From positions 29,109,294-29,173,293 of the forward strand of contig NC_088645.1 of NCBI RefSeq assembly GCF_964019385.1: 64,000 nucleotides of DNA, given 5' to 3'. The number at the start of each line of letters is the position of its first letter. Within the stretch, counting starts at the first letter, position 1. Made by a program: the position numbers and the translations under genes. Below are positions 44,905-56,307 of the stretch, one piece after another. Under the pieces are notes generated by a model. The model saw only the letters and a program-made list of their open reading frames with translations, did not search any database and was not told where the DNA came from. The DNA comes from Sycon ciliatum (lineage: Eukaryota > Porifera > Calcarea > Leucosolenida > Sycettidae).

Positions 44905-46238
44905 GCAAGAGCTAGTGCCCTGGAATCACTGCCTCGGCAGCAACAAGAGAAGCAGGGGTGGTAGAGTCGACGGAGACCTTGTGGCTGCGGGATCCACAGA
45001 GACACATGACGCTCGCCCGGAGGAGCGCAAAGCTTAGGCGGCAGCGGACCCATGCCATCACCACACTGTACGGCTCCTTGCACTTCTCTGCTATCATGCA
45101 CGCAATACGCTTATACAAAGCTGTACAGTGGCGACTCATTCCACCTGTTGTGGCAAACACAGCTGGCACAAAATTAAGCATGTTCCACGTCGCGGATACG
45201 CTGCTCGTACGCCCGGCGTTTCTCCTTCTCCTGCCGAGTGTAGGTTGAGGCCAGTGAGGTGGCCCGGTTTGAGGACGCATACGGGTTAAACACCCTGACA
45301 TCAGCAAAAGTGCGCTCAAACCGGCCACCCCAAAGGCCACTGGCAGCTACATCCAGACGAGCCTGCTCTTCCACAATAGCTGAGCGATAGCGAAACTGCT
45401 CTCCTGTCACAGGCTGGAGGTGAGGTTCCACGGCGACATTGAGGGCAACCTTCTTCAGCAGACTTGCCGTGATGTCACGCAGTTCGTTGTGACGGATGGA
45501 TGGAAATCCACCCGTCGGACAGGAAAGTGCATGGCAGGTAGTGAACCTGGCACCACAGGAGCAATCTGACGGCAGACGGTCTGGCAACCAATTGTACCGG
45601 AGGTACACCCCGTCGCGGAATTCACCCTTACTGAGAGAGACACCATGACGTGCAAGGGGCCTACAGGTTAGCCAACTTTAAGCACCCTTCTCAAAGGCAA
45701 GTTGGATGACACGCTGCTGGTCGGCATCAAGGGTAGCAGTAGTCATCGTGACTTCAGCCCGCAGTGCATCCCGAGATTGGGAGGTGGCAAGACGCTTCTG
45801 GGTACGGATGGACACCAGTGCATCACCCAGAGATGGGTCCTGGCGGAGAATCCGTTGCACTAGGGAATCGGTTATGGCAAGGGACGACTGATGCTGCACA
45901 GCCATAGAGCTGGGGACGACGAGGCCCAGACCACCAAAACGACAGGGCAAAGCGAGCAGAGTGCGTTCCATGTTACTCACCGGCACCGGACGACTCAACA
46001 GAGCCAGGAGGAACTTACTAGTGACTAAGGAATCCAATTTTTCCAGAGCCACAGCCAGCTGAGGTGTCGTGCGGCAGAGGAAAGCCCATTTGCTCTTGAA
46101 CCCGTGGATGAAGGCAGAATAAGCTGCTTGAGGCTGGGTCAGAGCAGTCTCGTATAGCTTCGTGAGCTGATCGCACCAGGAGCGTGCCGCTTCCTCAATG
46201 TACTGGGTGATGAATTCACGGGAGCCAATGGCTAACCC
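44905..46238 (-). pseudogene. C-terminal part of a LINE with nuclease-like domain (element L)
   Basis: One minus frame runs from 46238 to 45174 with a single in-frame TAA (near 45675). It carries an ALPCRFGGLGLV stretch and then SWLTCRPLARHGVSL. The following finger-like region is CSCGARFTTCHALSC with GGFPSIRHNELRD. Next comes a conserved block with ARLDVAASGLWGG and FADVRVFNP. The frame shifts near 45175 and the C-terminus (ALYKRIACMIAEK, RCRLSFALLRASVMCLCG) is in the next frame. The same arrangement after an RT is widespread in cnidarian and other invertebrate genomes. The D...DVRV pattern could be a PD-(D/E)XK-type endonuclease (inference). The RT of the same element lies at 49881-50512, beyond an inserted LINE. 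Confidence 0.75.
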
Positions 46239-46501
46239 TGGGCACTATATTTGGGCAACGTAAAGAGTGGATGCTCCTCTGACTCGATTGCCAAGTGGTG
46301 TACAAGAAGAGAAATACAAGTGATAAAGTGTTCAGTCTCCGAAACCAAGTACTTTGGAGTGGCATTCGCCCACGTCGTCATTCAAGCGGAACACAAGGAA
46401 GCAGCCCTCGGTCCAGATTTCTGGCCTCCAGAGGTCACTGCAAGAGAATGGCGCTTTAAGCAGGACAGGATCACCTCTGACCACGCTTCAAATCAGTAAA
46501 C

Positions 46502-47735
46502 ATGTCTACTCTAAATCCACTCGCACCACCCTTCACCCCCAAATCACATCCTTCTTCACCACCTCCCAACCCTCTTCCCCGTCTCTCATTCGGCCACATC
46601 AACATATGCAGCCTGTGCAACAAAGTTTTCGTCATTAAGAAACTCATTGCTGATAACGCCCTAAACATACTCGCAGTCACTGAGACCTGGCTGGATTCCA
46701 GTGTATCGGATGAGGAATTAGCAATTATAGGTTTTACATTATTTCGATGTGATCGACCTTGCAAGGTCCGATGTTCTTGTACAAGTGGCCAACCGTGTCA
46801 GAAAAGAGGAGGAGTTGCCTTTTACAGCCGCTCTGACTTAAACTTCTGCAAAGCAAGTATCCTGGTCCATGGAATGGAGATGATTTGGCTGCGCTCTACA
46901 GCAAAGATAACTGGGAGAGCATTTCTTCTTTGCTGTTTGTATCGTCCTCCTTCAGCCGATGCTAAATTTTGGAGCTGTGTTCAGGAGCTTGTCCACCACA
47001 TCCAGGGTGAGGATATTATCTTGCTAGGCGACCTGAACATTGATTCATTCCAGACCAATAGGCCAATGTATCAAAGCTTACACTCGTCGCTACTTCTTCC
47101 CCTTAACCTCCTGAACAAAGTTTGTTCTGCGACACGGACCAACCCCTCATCTGCTTCGTCAATTGACTATATCCTCACAAATCTGGCTGCAGTCAGAGAC
47201 GGAATAGTGTCTCCCTGCGAGTTCTCCGATCATGATCTGGTTTATGCAGCATTGGATGTAAAGTCCAATACACAACTGCCTGCTTACGATGTTACCTTGA
47301 AGACCCGCGACTATAGGAACATCAACTTCCCAGAGTTAGTAGGTCTGCTTGAGCATGCAAACTTGTCTTCGTTCTCGTCTACAAACGTCGATGAAATGCT
47401 TGACGAATGGTTGGGTAAATTCAACACTGTTCTAGATGTGGTAGCGCCGTACAAACAGCCTGGTAGACGCACAAGACCGCGCAAGAAGAACTGCCCGTTC
47501 ATGACCCCAGAGCTCTTGGCACTCATCCGCCAGAGGAAATCAGCTTTTCGTCGATATCGCGCCAGTGGCTGCATTGACACTACATCACAGCGATGTTTTA
47601 CCTCTCTGAGAACTCGGTGCAACAATCTCTACCGTCGACTTAGAAATTCCCATTTCCAGAACGTGTGCCTAAAATATAAACAGAGCCCAAAGCTGTTGTG
47701 GTCCACTATCAACCACATAACTAATCGATGTTGTT
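46502..47735 (+). pseudogene. LINE apurinic-type endonuclease domain and linker
   Basis: An open frame of 429 codons, of which the first about 410 are LINE. Endonuclease motifs in order: GHINICSL (Asn34), VTETWL (Glu61), YRPPSADAKF, LLGDLNID (47021-47044), SSIDYILTN, and SDHD (47224-47235). These are the metal-binding and catalytic boxes of the APE family, which nicks target DNA. The linker to RT runs to about residue 410, after which the frame enters a (TTG)n-started foreign insert. The endonuclease itself looks intact; the gene is broken downstream. Confidence 0.85.
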
Positions 47736-47935
47736 GTTGTTGTTGTTGTTTATTTTACTTCGCAGATTCTAACGGGCAAGTTGCCCAATAACAAGAAAGC
47801 GAAGGCAAAGAAAATAATACTAATAAAAGAAATAACCGGGGGCAGCAGAAAATGAATAATAGCTTTAAGAACTCAGATGGTGAGCCAAGGAACAAATTTC
47901 CATGTTACAAATAATCGCTTTTAAAAGTATGTCGT
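47729..47935 (-). mobile_element. SINE-like insertion in the LINE (CAA tail)
   Basis: About 205 bp that interrupt the LINE between INHITNR and the PPAVAADELNTFF region. It begins on the plus strand with (TTG)n, i.e. a (CAA)n tail of a minus-strand insert. It contains GGGCAAGTTGCCC, which is loosely similar to sequences near 57190 and 62590. Not assigned to a family. Confidence 0.45.
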
Positions 47936-48005
47936 TCCCACATCCCTCCTGCGGTTGCAGCTGACGAGTTGAACACCTTCTTCCATAAGATAGTGACTCA
48001 GTGAT

Positions 48006-49592
48006 CCAAACCCCAGGTACGACATCCCAGCTGGACCCCCGCCTCAATCTGCATTTGGTATGTTTAAGCAAGTCACTGTAACAGACGTCCGGGCAAGACT
48101 TGCCTCCCTCGACAGCAGCAAAGCACCAGGACCCGATTGTCTTCTTCCCAGTGTCCTGAAGGCCACATCCAATGTTATTGCACCTTCTATATCAGCCATC
48201 TTCAATACTTCTCTTCAATCTTCGACTTTCCCTCATCTTTTTAAAATCGCTAATATCACCCCCATTCTTAAATCCCGGCAGGGTGATCACACCTCTCCGT
48301 CCAACTATCGCCCAGTGTCGCTTAAGAGCATTCTCAGCAAAATGCTCGAACGTCTTGCCCTTGACCAACTGCTGCGGGACTTCGACCTGTATACTTGTCT
48401 ACACGATCATCAATTTGGCTTCCGGCCCCAGCAATCAACAGTGCAGGTCATGACCTTGGCTGTAAATGACTGGACGTTGGCTAGAGATGTGGGTCATACA
48501 ACCGTTGTAGCATTTATTGACTTTTAAAGCAAGGCCTTTGATCGAGTTGTGCACCAGGAACTTATCTTTACTTTGCACAGCTTAGGCATTCATAGTTCTG
48601 CCCTGAAATGGTTCGCTTCCTACCTGAACGGCCGGCACCAGCGTGTATGTACAGCCTCTGGAACATCATCTCTTCTCCCTGTAACCCGAGGGGTTCCGCA
48701 GGAAACAATCTTGGGTCCCACCCTTTTTAACCTATATGTGCGACTACCTGGCTGCAGGGAGCGGTGCAAAGCTCCTCATGTTTGCCGATGACAAGACTTT
48801 GTACGCGTCCTCACGAGATCCAATAGTATGCGCCGATGTCGTGTCCTCGGCTCTCGCTAAGATACACAATGAACTAAGATCACTGGGCATGAGCGTTAAT
48901 GTTGACAAAACCGTGGTCATGAGGATCTTGCCGAAGAATGCTCCTGACGTACAAAGACCCGTTCTTGTTGAGCTTGGCGGAAGTGAGTGTAGATCACCTC
49001 ACCAGCAAGGTGTCACGCAAGATAGGCGCGTTGCGACGCACCTTCCGCCAAATGGCAGCATTTGCCCGTCGCCAGTACCTGCTTAGTGTGATTCATCCCG
49101 ACTTTGAGTATTGTTTCCCTGTACGCATCTCACCTATCAGCACAGTCCAGGGAGAGATTGTTTACCTTGTTCCGTAGAGCTGTACGAGTTACCTGCGGTG
49201 CTTCATATCATGCTGTTGTACCACCCCTTCTTGCTTCTCTTCAAATAAAACACCTTGAATACCAATACATTTATCAATTTCTTACGTTTACGTTTATTTG
49301 TCATATTGTTCAGCCTGCATCATGCTTACGCAGTCTTTTACCTTTGCCCACCTCTAAGCGGTCAACTCGTGGAACTACAACAAACAATATGTCAATTTGC
49401 TTGTATAAATCCATGGTAGGGTACAATTCCTTTTCCTCCAGAGCATCCCTTATGTGGAATGCCCTCCCTGCTTACTTGAAAGGAAGTGAGGACATTAGAT
49501 CATTTTCTACAGAACTTTTGCACGCTCTAAATGACGACAAATTGACTATATCCCTATATCCCCTCCTTTTTGAAAATGTGTTTCACCAATAA
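48006..49592 (+). pseudogene. LINE reverse transcriptase, several breaks
   Basis: Motifs spread over several frames: SSKAPGPDCLLPSVLK, then NYRPVSLKSILSKMLER; an in-frame TAA (48525-48527) inside motif A just before SKAFDRVVH; motif B degenerate as GVPQETILGPTLFNLY; FADDKTLY (48781-48804, motif C). Frame changes occur near 48740, 48950 and 49110. The C-terminal region (LFRRAVRVTCGASYHAV, SLMWNALPAYLKG) ends at 49590-49592. It copies its RNA at the nicked target in intact relatives; this copy is dead. Confidence 0.85.
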
Positions 49593-49732
49593 AATAAGGC
49601 TTGGAATTTTTTAAACATGAATATCGACGGACTTGCCCCTTCTGTTCACGCATTGCCCTGCTCTAGTAATGGTTCATGAATCCGCCCAGTCCACATTCCT
49701 TCTCCGTTTCTCTCTAGTAATGGTTCATGAAT

Positions 49733-49750
49733 CCCCCCCCCCCCCCCCCC
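49733..49750 (+). repeat. 18-bp poly-C run in a short tandem duplication
   Basis: TAGTAATGGTTCATGAATC and the following CAGTCCACATTCC piece occur twice in the LINE 3' UTR, and the second copy contains a run of 18 C. Confidence 0.8.
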
Positions 49751-49880
49751 AGTCCACATTCCTTCTCCGTTTTCCTTTCCTTTCAGTTGCATCTTCCTCT
49801 TTGCTCTGTTTTATTTTCTCTTTTAGTTCGTCTCTGTACTGTTGAGGCAACGAACTGAAATAATAAAAAACCAACCAACC

Positions 49881-50512
49881 AACCCCAGATATCGGACGCC
49901 ATCAGATCGGATCTGAACGCCAGTCGACTGGAAAACTCGGCGTGCCTCATCCAGGAACTCTGGCTTGACGAGAAGGATAGACTTCGCTGGATTGGGGAAG
50001 TACCCAAAAGAGGGCCCTTTCTCGGCAAGGCTATCCCACCATTGGCAAATAGGCCTCACCTTGCCACCAGCCGCATAGTCGTCAGCATACCAGGCTTGGG
50101 TTGAACCCTCGGATGCCACTTCCTGCAAAAGAGGAAGGGTGGCAATAGCGTACAGCGGCATCGCTATTGGATCACCCTGGGTGGTACCTTCACTGGAGAG
50201 CATAGACGCACCACCTACATATAGGGTGGCTGAGTGGCGGTAACAATTGATGGCGACTGGGGCCAACGCTGGGCAGAGGTGCTGTACATTGCGGAGGCAC
50301 ACTTCCCTGTTGATACTATTGAAGGCATTGGTTGCATTCGCAAGGAGAACACACTCAGACTCGCTGCTGTTGAAGACTTGTCGCATGGCGTGAACTGCGG
50401 CTTCGATCCCGCATTCCTGCCCAGCACACAACTGAAGACTTCCCGCGGCCTTTTGGACGTCTCCGCCAATGACAGCAAGGATGGCTTTTCCAATCGTAGT
50501 GGTAGTCAACAC
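49881..50512 (-). pseudogene. Reverse transcriptase of element L, N-terminal to the insertion
   Basis: The minus frame contains LCAGQECGIEAAVHAMRQVF, then NATNAFNSINREV, where relatives have Asp at the first position of motif A (Asn here). It continues with EGTTQGDPIAMPLYAIATLP (motif B), WYADDYAAGG (motif C, YADD at 50089-50078) and FGYFPNPAKS with a RYLG end. It stops at the inserted LINE; the same frame resumes at 46238. The start of RT and any N-terminal domains are missing, so the copy is 5'-truncated as well as interrupted. Confidence 0.82.
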
Positions 50513-51371
50513 TCAACAGTCAGCGTGACCACGTGACCTGGTGACGCTTCTGCCCAACAAGTAGCTGCAACAGTAAAACTACCCGTCATGCATGTACATG
50601 TACATGTAAATGATATCAGTGGTCGTCGACGGGTCTGTCACAGACTCGCAGTCTGCTCCACACCATAGTACGTCATGTACATAACATTGTACTGTCGTGG
50701 ACATGGAAATCCGGTCGCATGTCTAGCGGCCCCAGGGCGCTGGCCATGCCGCCATGGCATGCAGTATGACCGCGACTCCCTGGTATTACTATTACGCGCT
50801 GCTGCTGGTCGCATCGTATCAACATGTGCGCTGCATGCAACGACGACGTTATGTACGCGCTGAGGGCGCCGGCCCCGGTCAATCGACTGTATTTCAATGT
50901 CCGCGACAGTACGTATGCGATTTGCTGTTGATCATGTTGATCAGACAGTCTGTACAGTGAGTTGGTCAAAGACCAGTCAAAGTGATGCTGTGACCGTTGG
51001 AAACACGACAAGTGCAGGTGACGCGACTTTTGTTTGTTACCACTTGGGCTTGTAACTACGTGTGACTACGAGTTTTCAGGCAGCGTGACGTAGGCACTTC
51101 GACAGCCTATAGTAGAATAGAAAAGAAGCACTGGCCAGAAAGTAATGAAAAGACACGAAGTTTATCTGGTCAGCACAACACTGATGGCATGCTCATTACC
51201 ACAATCTCCCAAACATAGCTGCACAAAACAATAAAACGAGAACATGGAGAAAGGATCCATGTGGGCTCAAAACCCATGGCGAGTAGAAGTTACATAGAAT
51301 AAATGATAGAGCAGAATGGTTTTATATGACGAGCGTCAGAATTAGAGTTCATTCTTAAGTGCAAGTACATC
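50513..51371. other. Unrecognised interval right of element L
   Basis: Contains a short palindromic run ACATGTACATGTACATGT (about 50593-50610). No ORF resembles a known protein. Confidence 0.5.
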
Positions 51372-51411
51372 GAACTTATTGATGTCATCAATTCCACTTC
51401 AACAGGACACT

Positions 51412-51679
51412 GCCTGTGGACTCTCCTGTCACAGTCCCCATGGATATCCTGCCCCCCCCCCCCAACACCACCGAGGAGGAAGGTGGTGATGACCAACAGG
51501 CTGCAGCCCAGCCAGACACAACCACAACAACAATTGCAGTCAGCCAAAGGGTACCACAAAGGTCAACGACTAAATGCAAGGTGGCACGACCATTTGTAGT
51601 TGTTGCACCCGCAACGAAATCCCATGTTTACTCAATTGAAGAAGTATCTTCTTCCGGGGAGATTGACCTGCTGGCGTAG
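51412..51679 (+). CDS. Possible terminal exon, unknown protein
   Basis: After a candidate acceptor (CCACTTCAACAG, ending near 51405) a frame of about 90 codons ends in TAG at 51677-51679. The predicted tail is Pro, Thr, Glu and Gln rich and ends EEVSSSGEIDLLA, like a disordered cytoplasmic or regulatory tail. Against it: a run of 14 C (51450-51463) inside the frame, no recognisable domain, and no visible upstream exon. It may well be a chance ORF. Confidence 0.2.
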
Positions 51680-53477
51680 TTATGTAAGTCCACTTCCTAC
51701 AACCCAGCACTACTTTTACATGGAAAGCTTAAGGTTGCATTTGTTCGGTCATTCCCCGAATGGGCATGAAATGCAGTCGGTACCCATCGCGGAATCGGAA
51801 TGAGGGTAGCAAACAAACCTGCCCGCGTTGACTAGTGAATCTGGCGTTTTGTGGAACTCTGAAAATGATGGTTGGATGTTTTGTTTGTGTACCAGCTTCG
51901 CCTGTTGTTTTGTAGCCTTGCCAAGGCTATCGGTAGTTACTTTTTCGCTTGCGTACATTTCTGCATGCCCCTTACAACAGTCCCGATGATGGTGCGGCCA
52001 AACGCGGCGTAGATCTACGAGCACCCGTAACTAGGGTGCCTATACATGGCGTTTGTCCACTACTTCATCATGACTTTTCGACAACTCGTCTCAGACACAG
52101 AAACATCTCTAGTTCTACACGTAACTGAGGCTCTTTTTTATTTCACAGAAATTAGGCACTTCAGTGAGCAGAAGCCAAGTGGCAGGCTCAGTACCTGTTT
52201 GGAAGATTATGTGCTGTGGATCGTGGGGCTCGACAATGAGTTCTGGCTAGTCTCGCTTTTGTGCACGCGCACATGTTGTCCAGGCGTCAGGGGCCCAGCC
52301 TCCCTGCCCATCCGACCCGCCACACACAACAACGAAACTGAACTGAGAGTTCTACTTAATTTCTTGACAAGACGGAGACGGACAGACAAGAAGACCGGAC
52401 ACGACGAGGTAAACTGATAACTGAAGAAAAAGACTAACATTATGGCAGCATATAAGCATGCGCGCAACAAAACACAACGTATGACAATGACGTAACCGTT
52501 ACTTGGATCATGTACAAACTATACATGCAACCAAAACCAGTCAAATACGAGTCAAAGCAGAACGCAAAATAAACCAAAATAAACGAAAGGACCACAACAA
52601 AAATGAGCCATGAAAAGTCTTTCTACCGATACATAACACTCGCATTTGAATCACAGTGAAGGACCGTTTCTGGGGTTTGCAGGTAGAAGTAAAGTCTCCA
52701 AAAAAGTTTAATATTTTTGTAATTTTGGCATGATACCGTGCAGAAAGTTTAACGATGTTTGTAAGACGGAAAGAACATGCATGGCTGTTTGCACATCTTT
52801 ACACAGACATGTCAAACCGGGTTCACGATAACGTTTCTTCAAATAAGGGAAAAATTGGTAATTAAAACGCTAGACATTGCGACTCGTTAGACTTTCCGGT
52901 TTTACAGTATTGCAGGTTGTGGACGTGACTTCTTGAGTCGAGGAATACATGTAGGTAGTGAATGGGAGTAGATGGCAGCAGGACGGTATGTATTTAGAGG
53001 GAGTACTATGTACTAGCTATGAACCTAATTAAACTGAGCACAGTCATGAGCAACCCGGTGTTCAACATCATGCATTGTTACAACACCAGCCAATACAGCT
53101 TCCAAGATGAATGCCGGAGCCGCAGACGATAGCAGATTGCGACCAAGTAGACACATATGCTGTGTTCTGCACACGCCGGTCATCGGGTGGATGGACGTGT
53201 TTGCGGTCCAATGGTCCAGTGCCCCATGCATTGCATTCAGACTTCACTGCACTGTTGAATAGCAGGCGTTGAGTCATACTCCCCGCCGGGAGACTTCACC
53301 ACACAAGACACCTAATCAGTGTGGCAATATGACTGGCTGCATGTTCACACAATATACTCACGACTAACAAAGAGTAGAGACAGAGCACGTTCAGGTTGGG
53401 TGTTTCCTAAACCTGACGCTCGTTCACGATTACCAACCGGGGACGCATGTTCCAAGCAATGGACAGACGGTCCGGGC
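51680..53477. other. Unrecognised interval left of the minisatellite
   Basis: Several unrelated short ORFs, the longest 123 codons at 52046-52417, without any motif. No TIR or RNA gene was recognised. Confidence 0.5.
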
Positions 53478-54898
53478 TCCAGTGGCAAGTCCAGTGGCAA
53501 GTCCAGTGGCAAGTCCAGTGGCAAGTCCAGTGGCAAGTCCAGAGGCAAGTCCAGTGGCAAGTCCAGTGGCAAGTCCAGTGGCAAGTCCAGTGGCAAGTCC
53601 AGTGGCAAGTCCAGTGGCAAGTCCAGTGGCAAGTCCAGTGGCAAGTCCAGTGGCAAGTCCAGTGGCAAGTCCAGAGGCAAGTCCAGTGGCAAGTCCAGTG
53701 GCAAGTCCAGTGGCAAGTCCAGTGGCAAGTCCAGTGGCAAGTCCAGTGGCAAGTCCAGTGGCAAGTCCAGTGGCAAGTCCAGTGGCAAGTCCAGTGGCAA
53801 GTCCAGTGGCAAGTCCAGTGGCAAGTCCAGTGGCAAGTCCAGTGGCAAGTCCAGTGGCAAGTCCAGTGGCAAGTCCAGTGGCAAGTCCAGTGGCAAGTCC
53901 AGTGGCAAGTCCAGTGGCAAGTCCAGTGGCAAGTCCAGTGGCAAGTCCAGTGGCAAGTCCAGTGGCAAGTCCAGTGGCAAGTCCAGTGGCAAGTCCAGTG
54001 GCAAGTCCAGTGGCAAGTCCAGTGGCAAGTCCAGCGGCAAGTCCAGCGGCAAGTCCAGCGGCAAGTCCAGCGGCAAGTCCAGCGGCAAGTCCAGCGGCAA
54101 GTCCAGCGGCAAGTCCAGCGGCAAGTCCAGCGGCAAGTCCAGCGGCAAGTCCAGCGGCAAGTCCAGCGGCAAGTCCAGTGGCAAGTCCAGTGGCAAGTCC
54201 AGTGGCAAGTCCAGTGGCAAGTCCAGTGGCAAGTCCAGTGGCAAGTCCAGCGGCAAGTCCAGCGGCAAGTCCAGCAAGTCCAGTGGCAAGTCCAGTGGCA
54301 AGTCCAGTGGCAAGTCCAGTGGCAAGTCCAGTGGCAAGTCCAGTGGCAAGTCCAGTGGCAAGTCCAGTGGCAAGTCCAGCGGCAAGTCCAGCGGCAAGTC
54401 CAGCGGCAAGTCCAGCGGCAAGTCCAGCGGCAAGTCCAGCGGCAAGTCCAGCGGCAAGTCCAGCGGCAAGTCCAGCGGCAAGTCCAGCGGCAAGTCCAGC
54501 GGCAAGTCCAGTGGCAAGTCCAGTGGCAAGTCCAGTGGCAAGTCCAGTGGCAAGTCCAGTGGCAAGTCCAGTGGCAAGTCCAGCGGCAAGTCCAGCGGCA
54601 AGTCCAGCGGCAAGTCCAGCGGCAAGTCCAGCGGCAAGTCCAGCGGCAAGTCCAGCGGCAAGTCCAGCGGCAAGTCCAGTGGCAAGTCCAGCGGCAAGTC
54701 CAGTGGCAAGTCCAGTGGCAAGTCCAGTGGCAAGTCCAGTGGCAAGTCCAGTGGCAAGTCCAGTGGCAAGTCCAGTGGCAAGTCCAGTGGCAAGTCCAGT
54801 GGCAAGTCCAGTGGCAAGTCCAGTGGCAAGTCCAGTGGCAAGTCCAGTGGCAAGTCCAGTGGCAAGTCCAGTGGCAAGTCCAGTGGCAAGTCCAGTGG
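53478..54898 (+). repeat. 12-bp minisatellite (TCCAGTGGCAAG), about 118 units
   Basis: Units differ almost only at one base (AGT, AGC or, in two units, AGA). AGC units come in blocks within AGT units (for example about 54034-54173), which points to block duplication. One unit near 54270 lacks 3 bp. Five of six frames stay open, giving SGKS, PVAS, QWQV, PLDL and TCHW repeats, so an open frame is no evidence of coding. A GTGAGT directly after the array (54905-54910) is a possible but unsupported splice donor. Confidence 0.93.
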
Positions 54899-55281
54899 TT
54901 GCAATGTGAGTTTTTACTATAATAATTATTCACGTACCTACAGCTAGAAAATAATAATGAAAGACGGTGATACAGTGACTAGGGAAGTGAGACAACTCGT
55001 GAACAAGTGCTTCAACCAGACGCAGCAGTTATGCTGTACTCGTGCACGTATGGCCACGTCAGCTCACAAGGCGGTGAAAACTAACGCATGGTTCACGCTC
55101 GCCAACTACTTGAGACGACACCAGCAGCTCACATACATGTAACATCAAGAGTAGAATGATGTTATGTACTGGGGATCATGTACTCTTGGTGATATGCATG
55201 CCAGGCTATGCTCTTCAGCAAACAGTTTTGCATGATCTCTACACTTGAGTTCCTGTGTGTAGGCTCCAGGCATAGGCATGG

Positions 55282-55668
55282 CAGGGGCGTAGGAGGGGTT
55301 TTGGAAGTGGTACGACCGAAGGTCGGCGCGGGCGAAGGCCATTTTGGAGGGGGGTCCGGGGAACTACCCCGGGAAAATGTTGTAAAGAAGACACAAAATC
55401 CTGCGTTCTGGGAACTTCTGGCACACTTCTGGCACAGTCTATAAAGTCATAGAATTATTTCACGGACAGAAGAGACGTGCAAGGACATGCACAGATGCAT
55501 GGCAGATCTACGAGTACGAGTCTAGAAAAAGGTCAAAGTCTGATGCGCATATATGCATCGATGGATCCTGATTTCTTTATTACGGTTTTGCACGTTCCGG
55601 ACGGACCACACTTTTCGAAAAGTGGTACGGCCATGGTCGTACCAGTCGTAGCTGGTGCTACGCCCCTG
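55282..55668. mobile_element. TIR element with CAGGGGCGTAG ends
   Basis: 387 bp with CAGGGGCGTAG at the left and its complement at the right, and partly pairing subterminal GGTACGACC stretches. CATGG flanks both ends (55277-55281 and 55669-55673). Internally GGGGGGTCCGGGGAACTACC resembles sequence common in hAT-like MITEs, which usually make 8-bp duplications, so the family stays open. Confidence 0.65.
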
Positions 55669-55673
55669 CATGG

Positions 55674-56307
55674 CACAGGGCAGTATCAGTTCCTAATAGT
55701 ATTGCCTCGACTGTGTCCTATGACACTCCGTCGTGACTGCACTGCAGCATGTGATGACTGCACGGTCAACGTGAACTACTTCTTTCTCTGGCAAAACTCC
55801 AGTCCACCACCAGCAGCAACATGACCTGGCGCTACACGTAGTACGATACTCCGACGGATGTCCACTGCACAACTACTTCGTCAACTACTAACAGCAGACC
55901 CCGATGTCTTGTGCATGGTTACACACGACCAGCACCGTCACTGAACCTGGGCCGTGAATCGCCGTTTCATCTTCACGATAGGCAACACACCTGGCCATTC
56001 CCTTTCATAGCTGCTCAGCGGCTTAGACACCAGATTCACGACCACGCTGCTTACAACGACAGATCTTCACTCTTCAAGGTGCAAGGGATTACGAGCGTAC
56101 TGGGATCTCGTCATTCATCCTACGCTTTGAAAGACACTGTGATCCAAAGTAGAATGGCCACACGCAAGCTGTGCTTGAAACTGACAGTGAAGCTGGGACA
56201 GCCTAATGTCTAAGTAGATCTACTACTAGTAATTAGCTTGCACGAGATAAATGCCGCTTGGCGAGATAGAGAGAGAAGAAAGAAATTTCAGCAGTATCGA
56301 ACATGAT
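55674..56307. other. Unrecognised interval
   Basis: Short ORFs without motifs. No repeat or RNA gene recognised. Confidence 0.45.

Larger units (their letters stand above)
46239..49880 (+). mobile_element. APE-type LINE inserted into element L
   Basis: About 3.6 kb on the plus strand with 5' leader, endonuclease, RT and a 3' end of AATAAAAAACC followed by AACC repeats. The left edge is within GCTAACCC (46231-46238) and the right edge within AACCCC (49881-49886); deleting the element rejoins element L in frame. The target duplication is masked by the AACC tail. Domain order fits CR1/L2-like LINEs. Confidence 0.82.

Noticed and set aside
52046-52417. 123-codon ORF as a gene
   Set aside because: No domain, signal or neighbouring exon; length is within chance expectation for this window.
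53319-54947. SGKS-repeat protein, and opposite-strand PLDL/TCHW proteins
   Set aside because: Five frames of the 12-bp repeat are open at once; no frame is favoured by its variation.
55208-55444. 78-codon ORF as a gene
   Set aside because: Overlaps the left half of a TIR element and consists of its GGGG-rich internal sequence.
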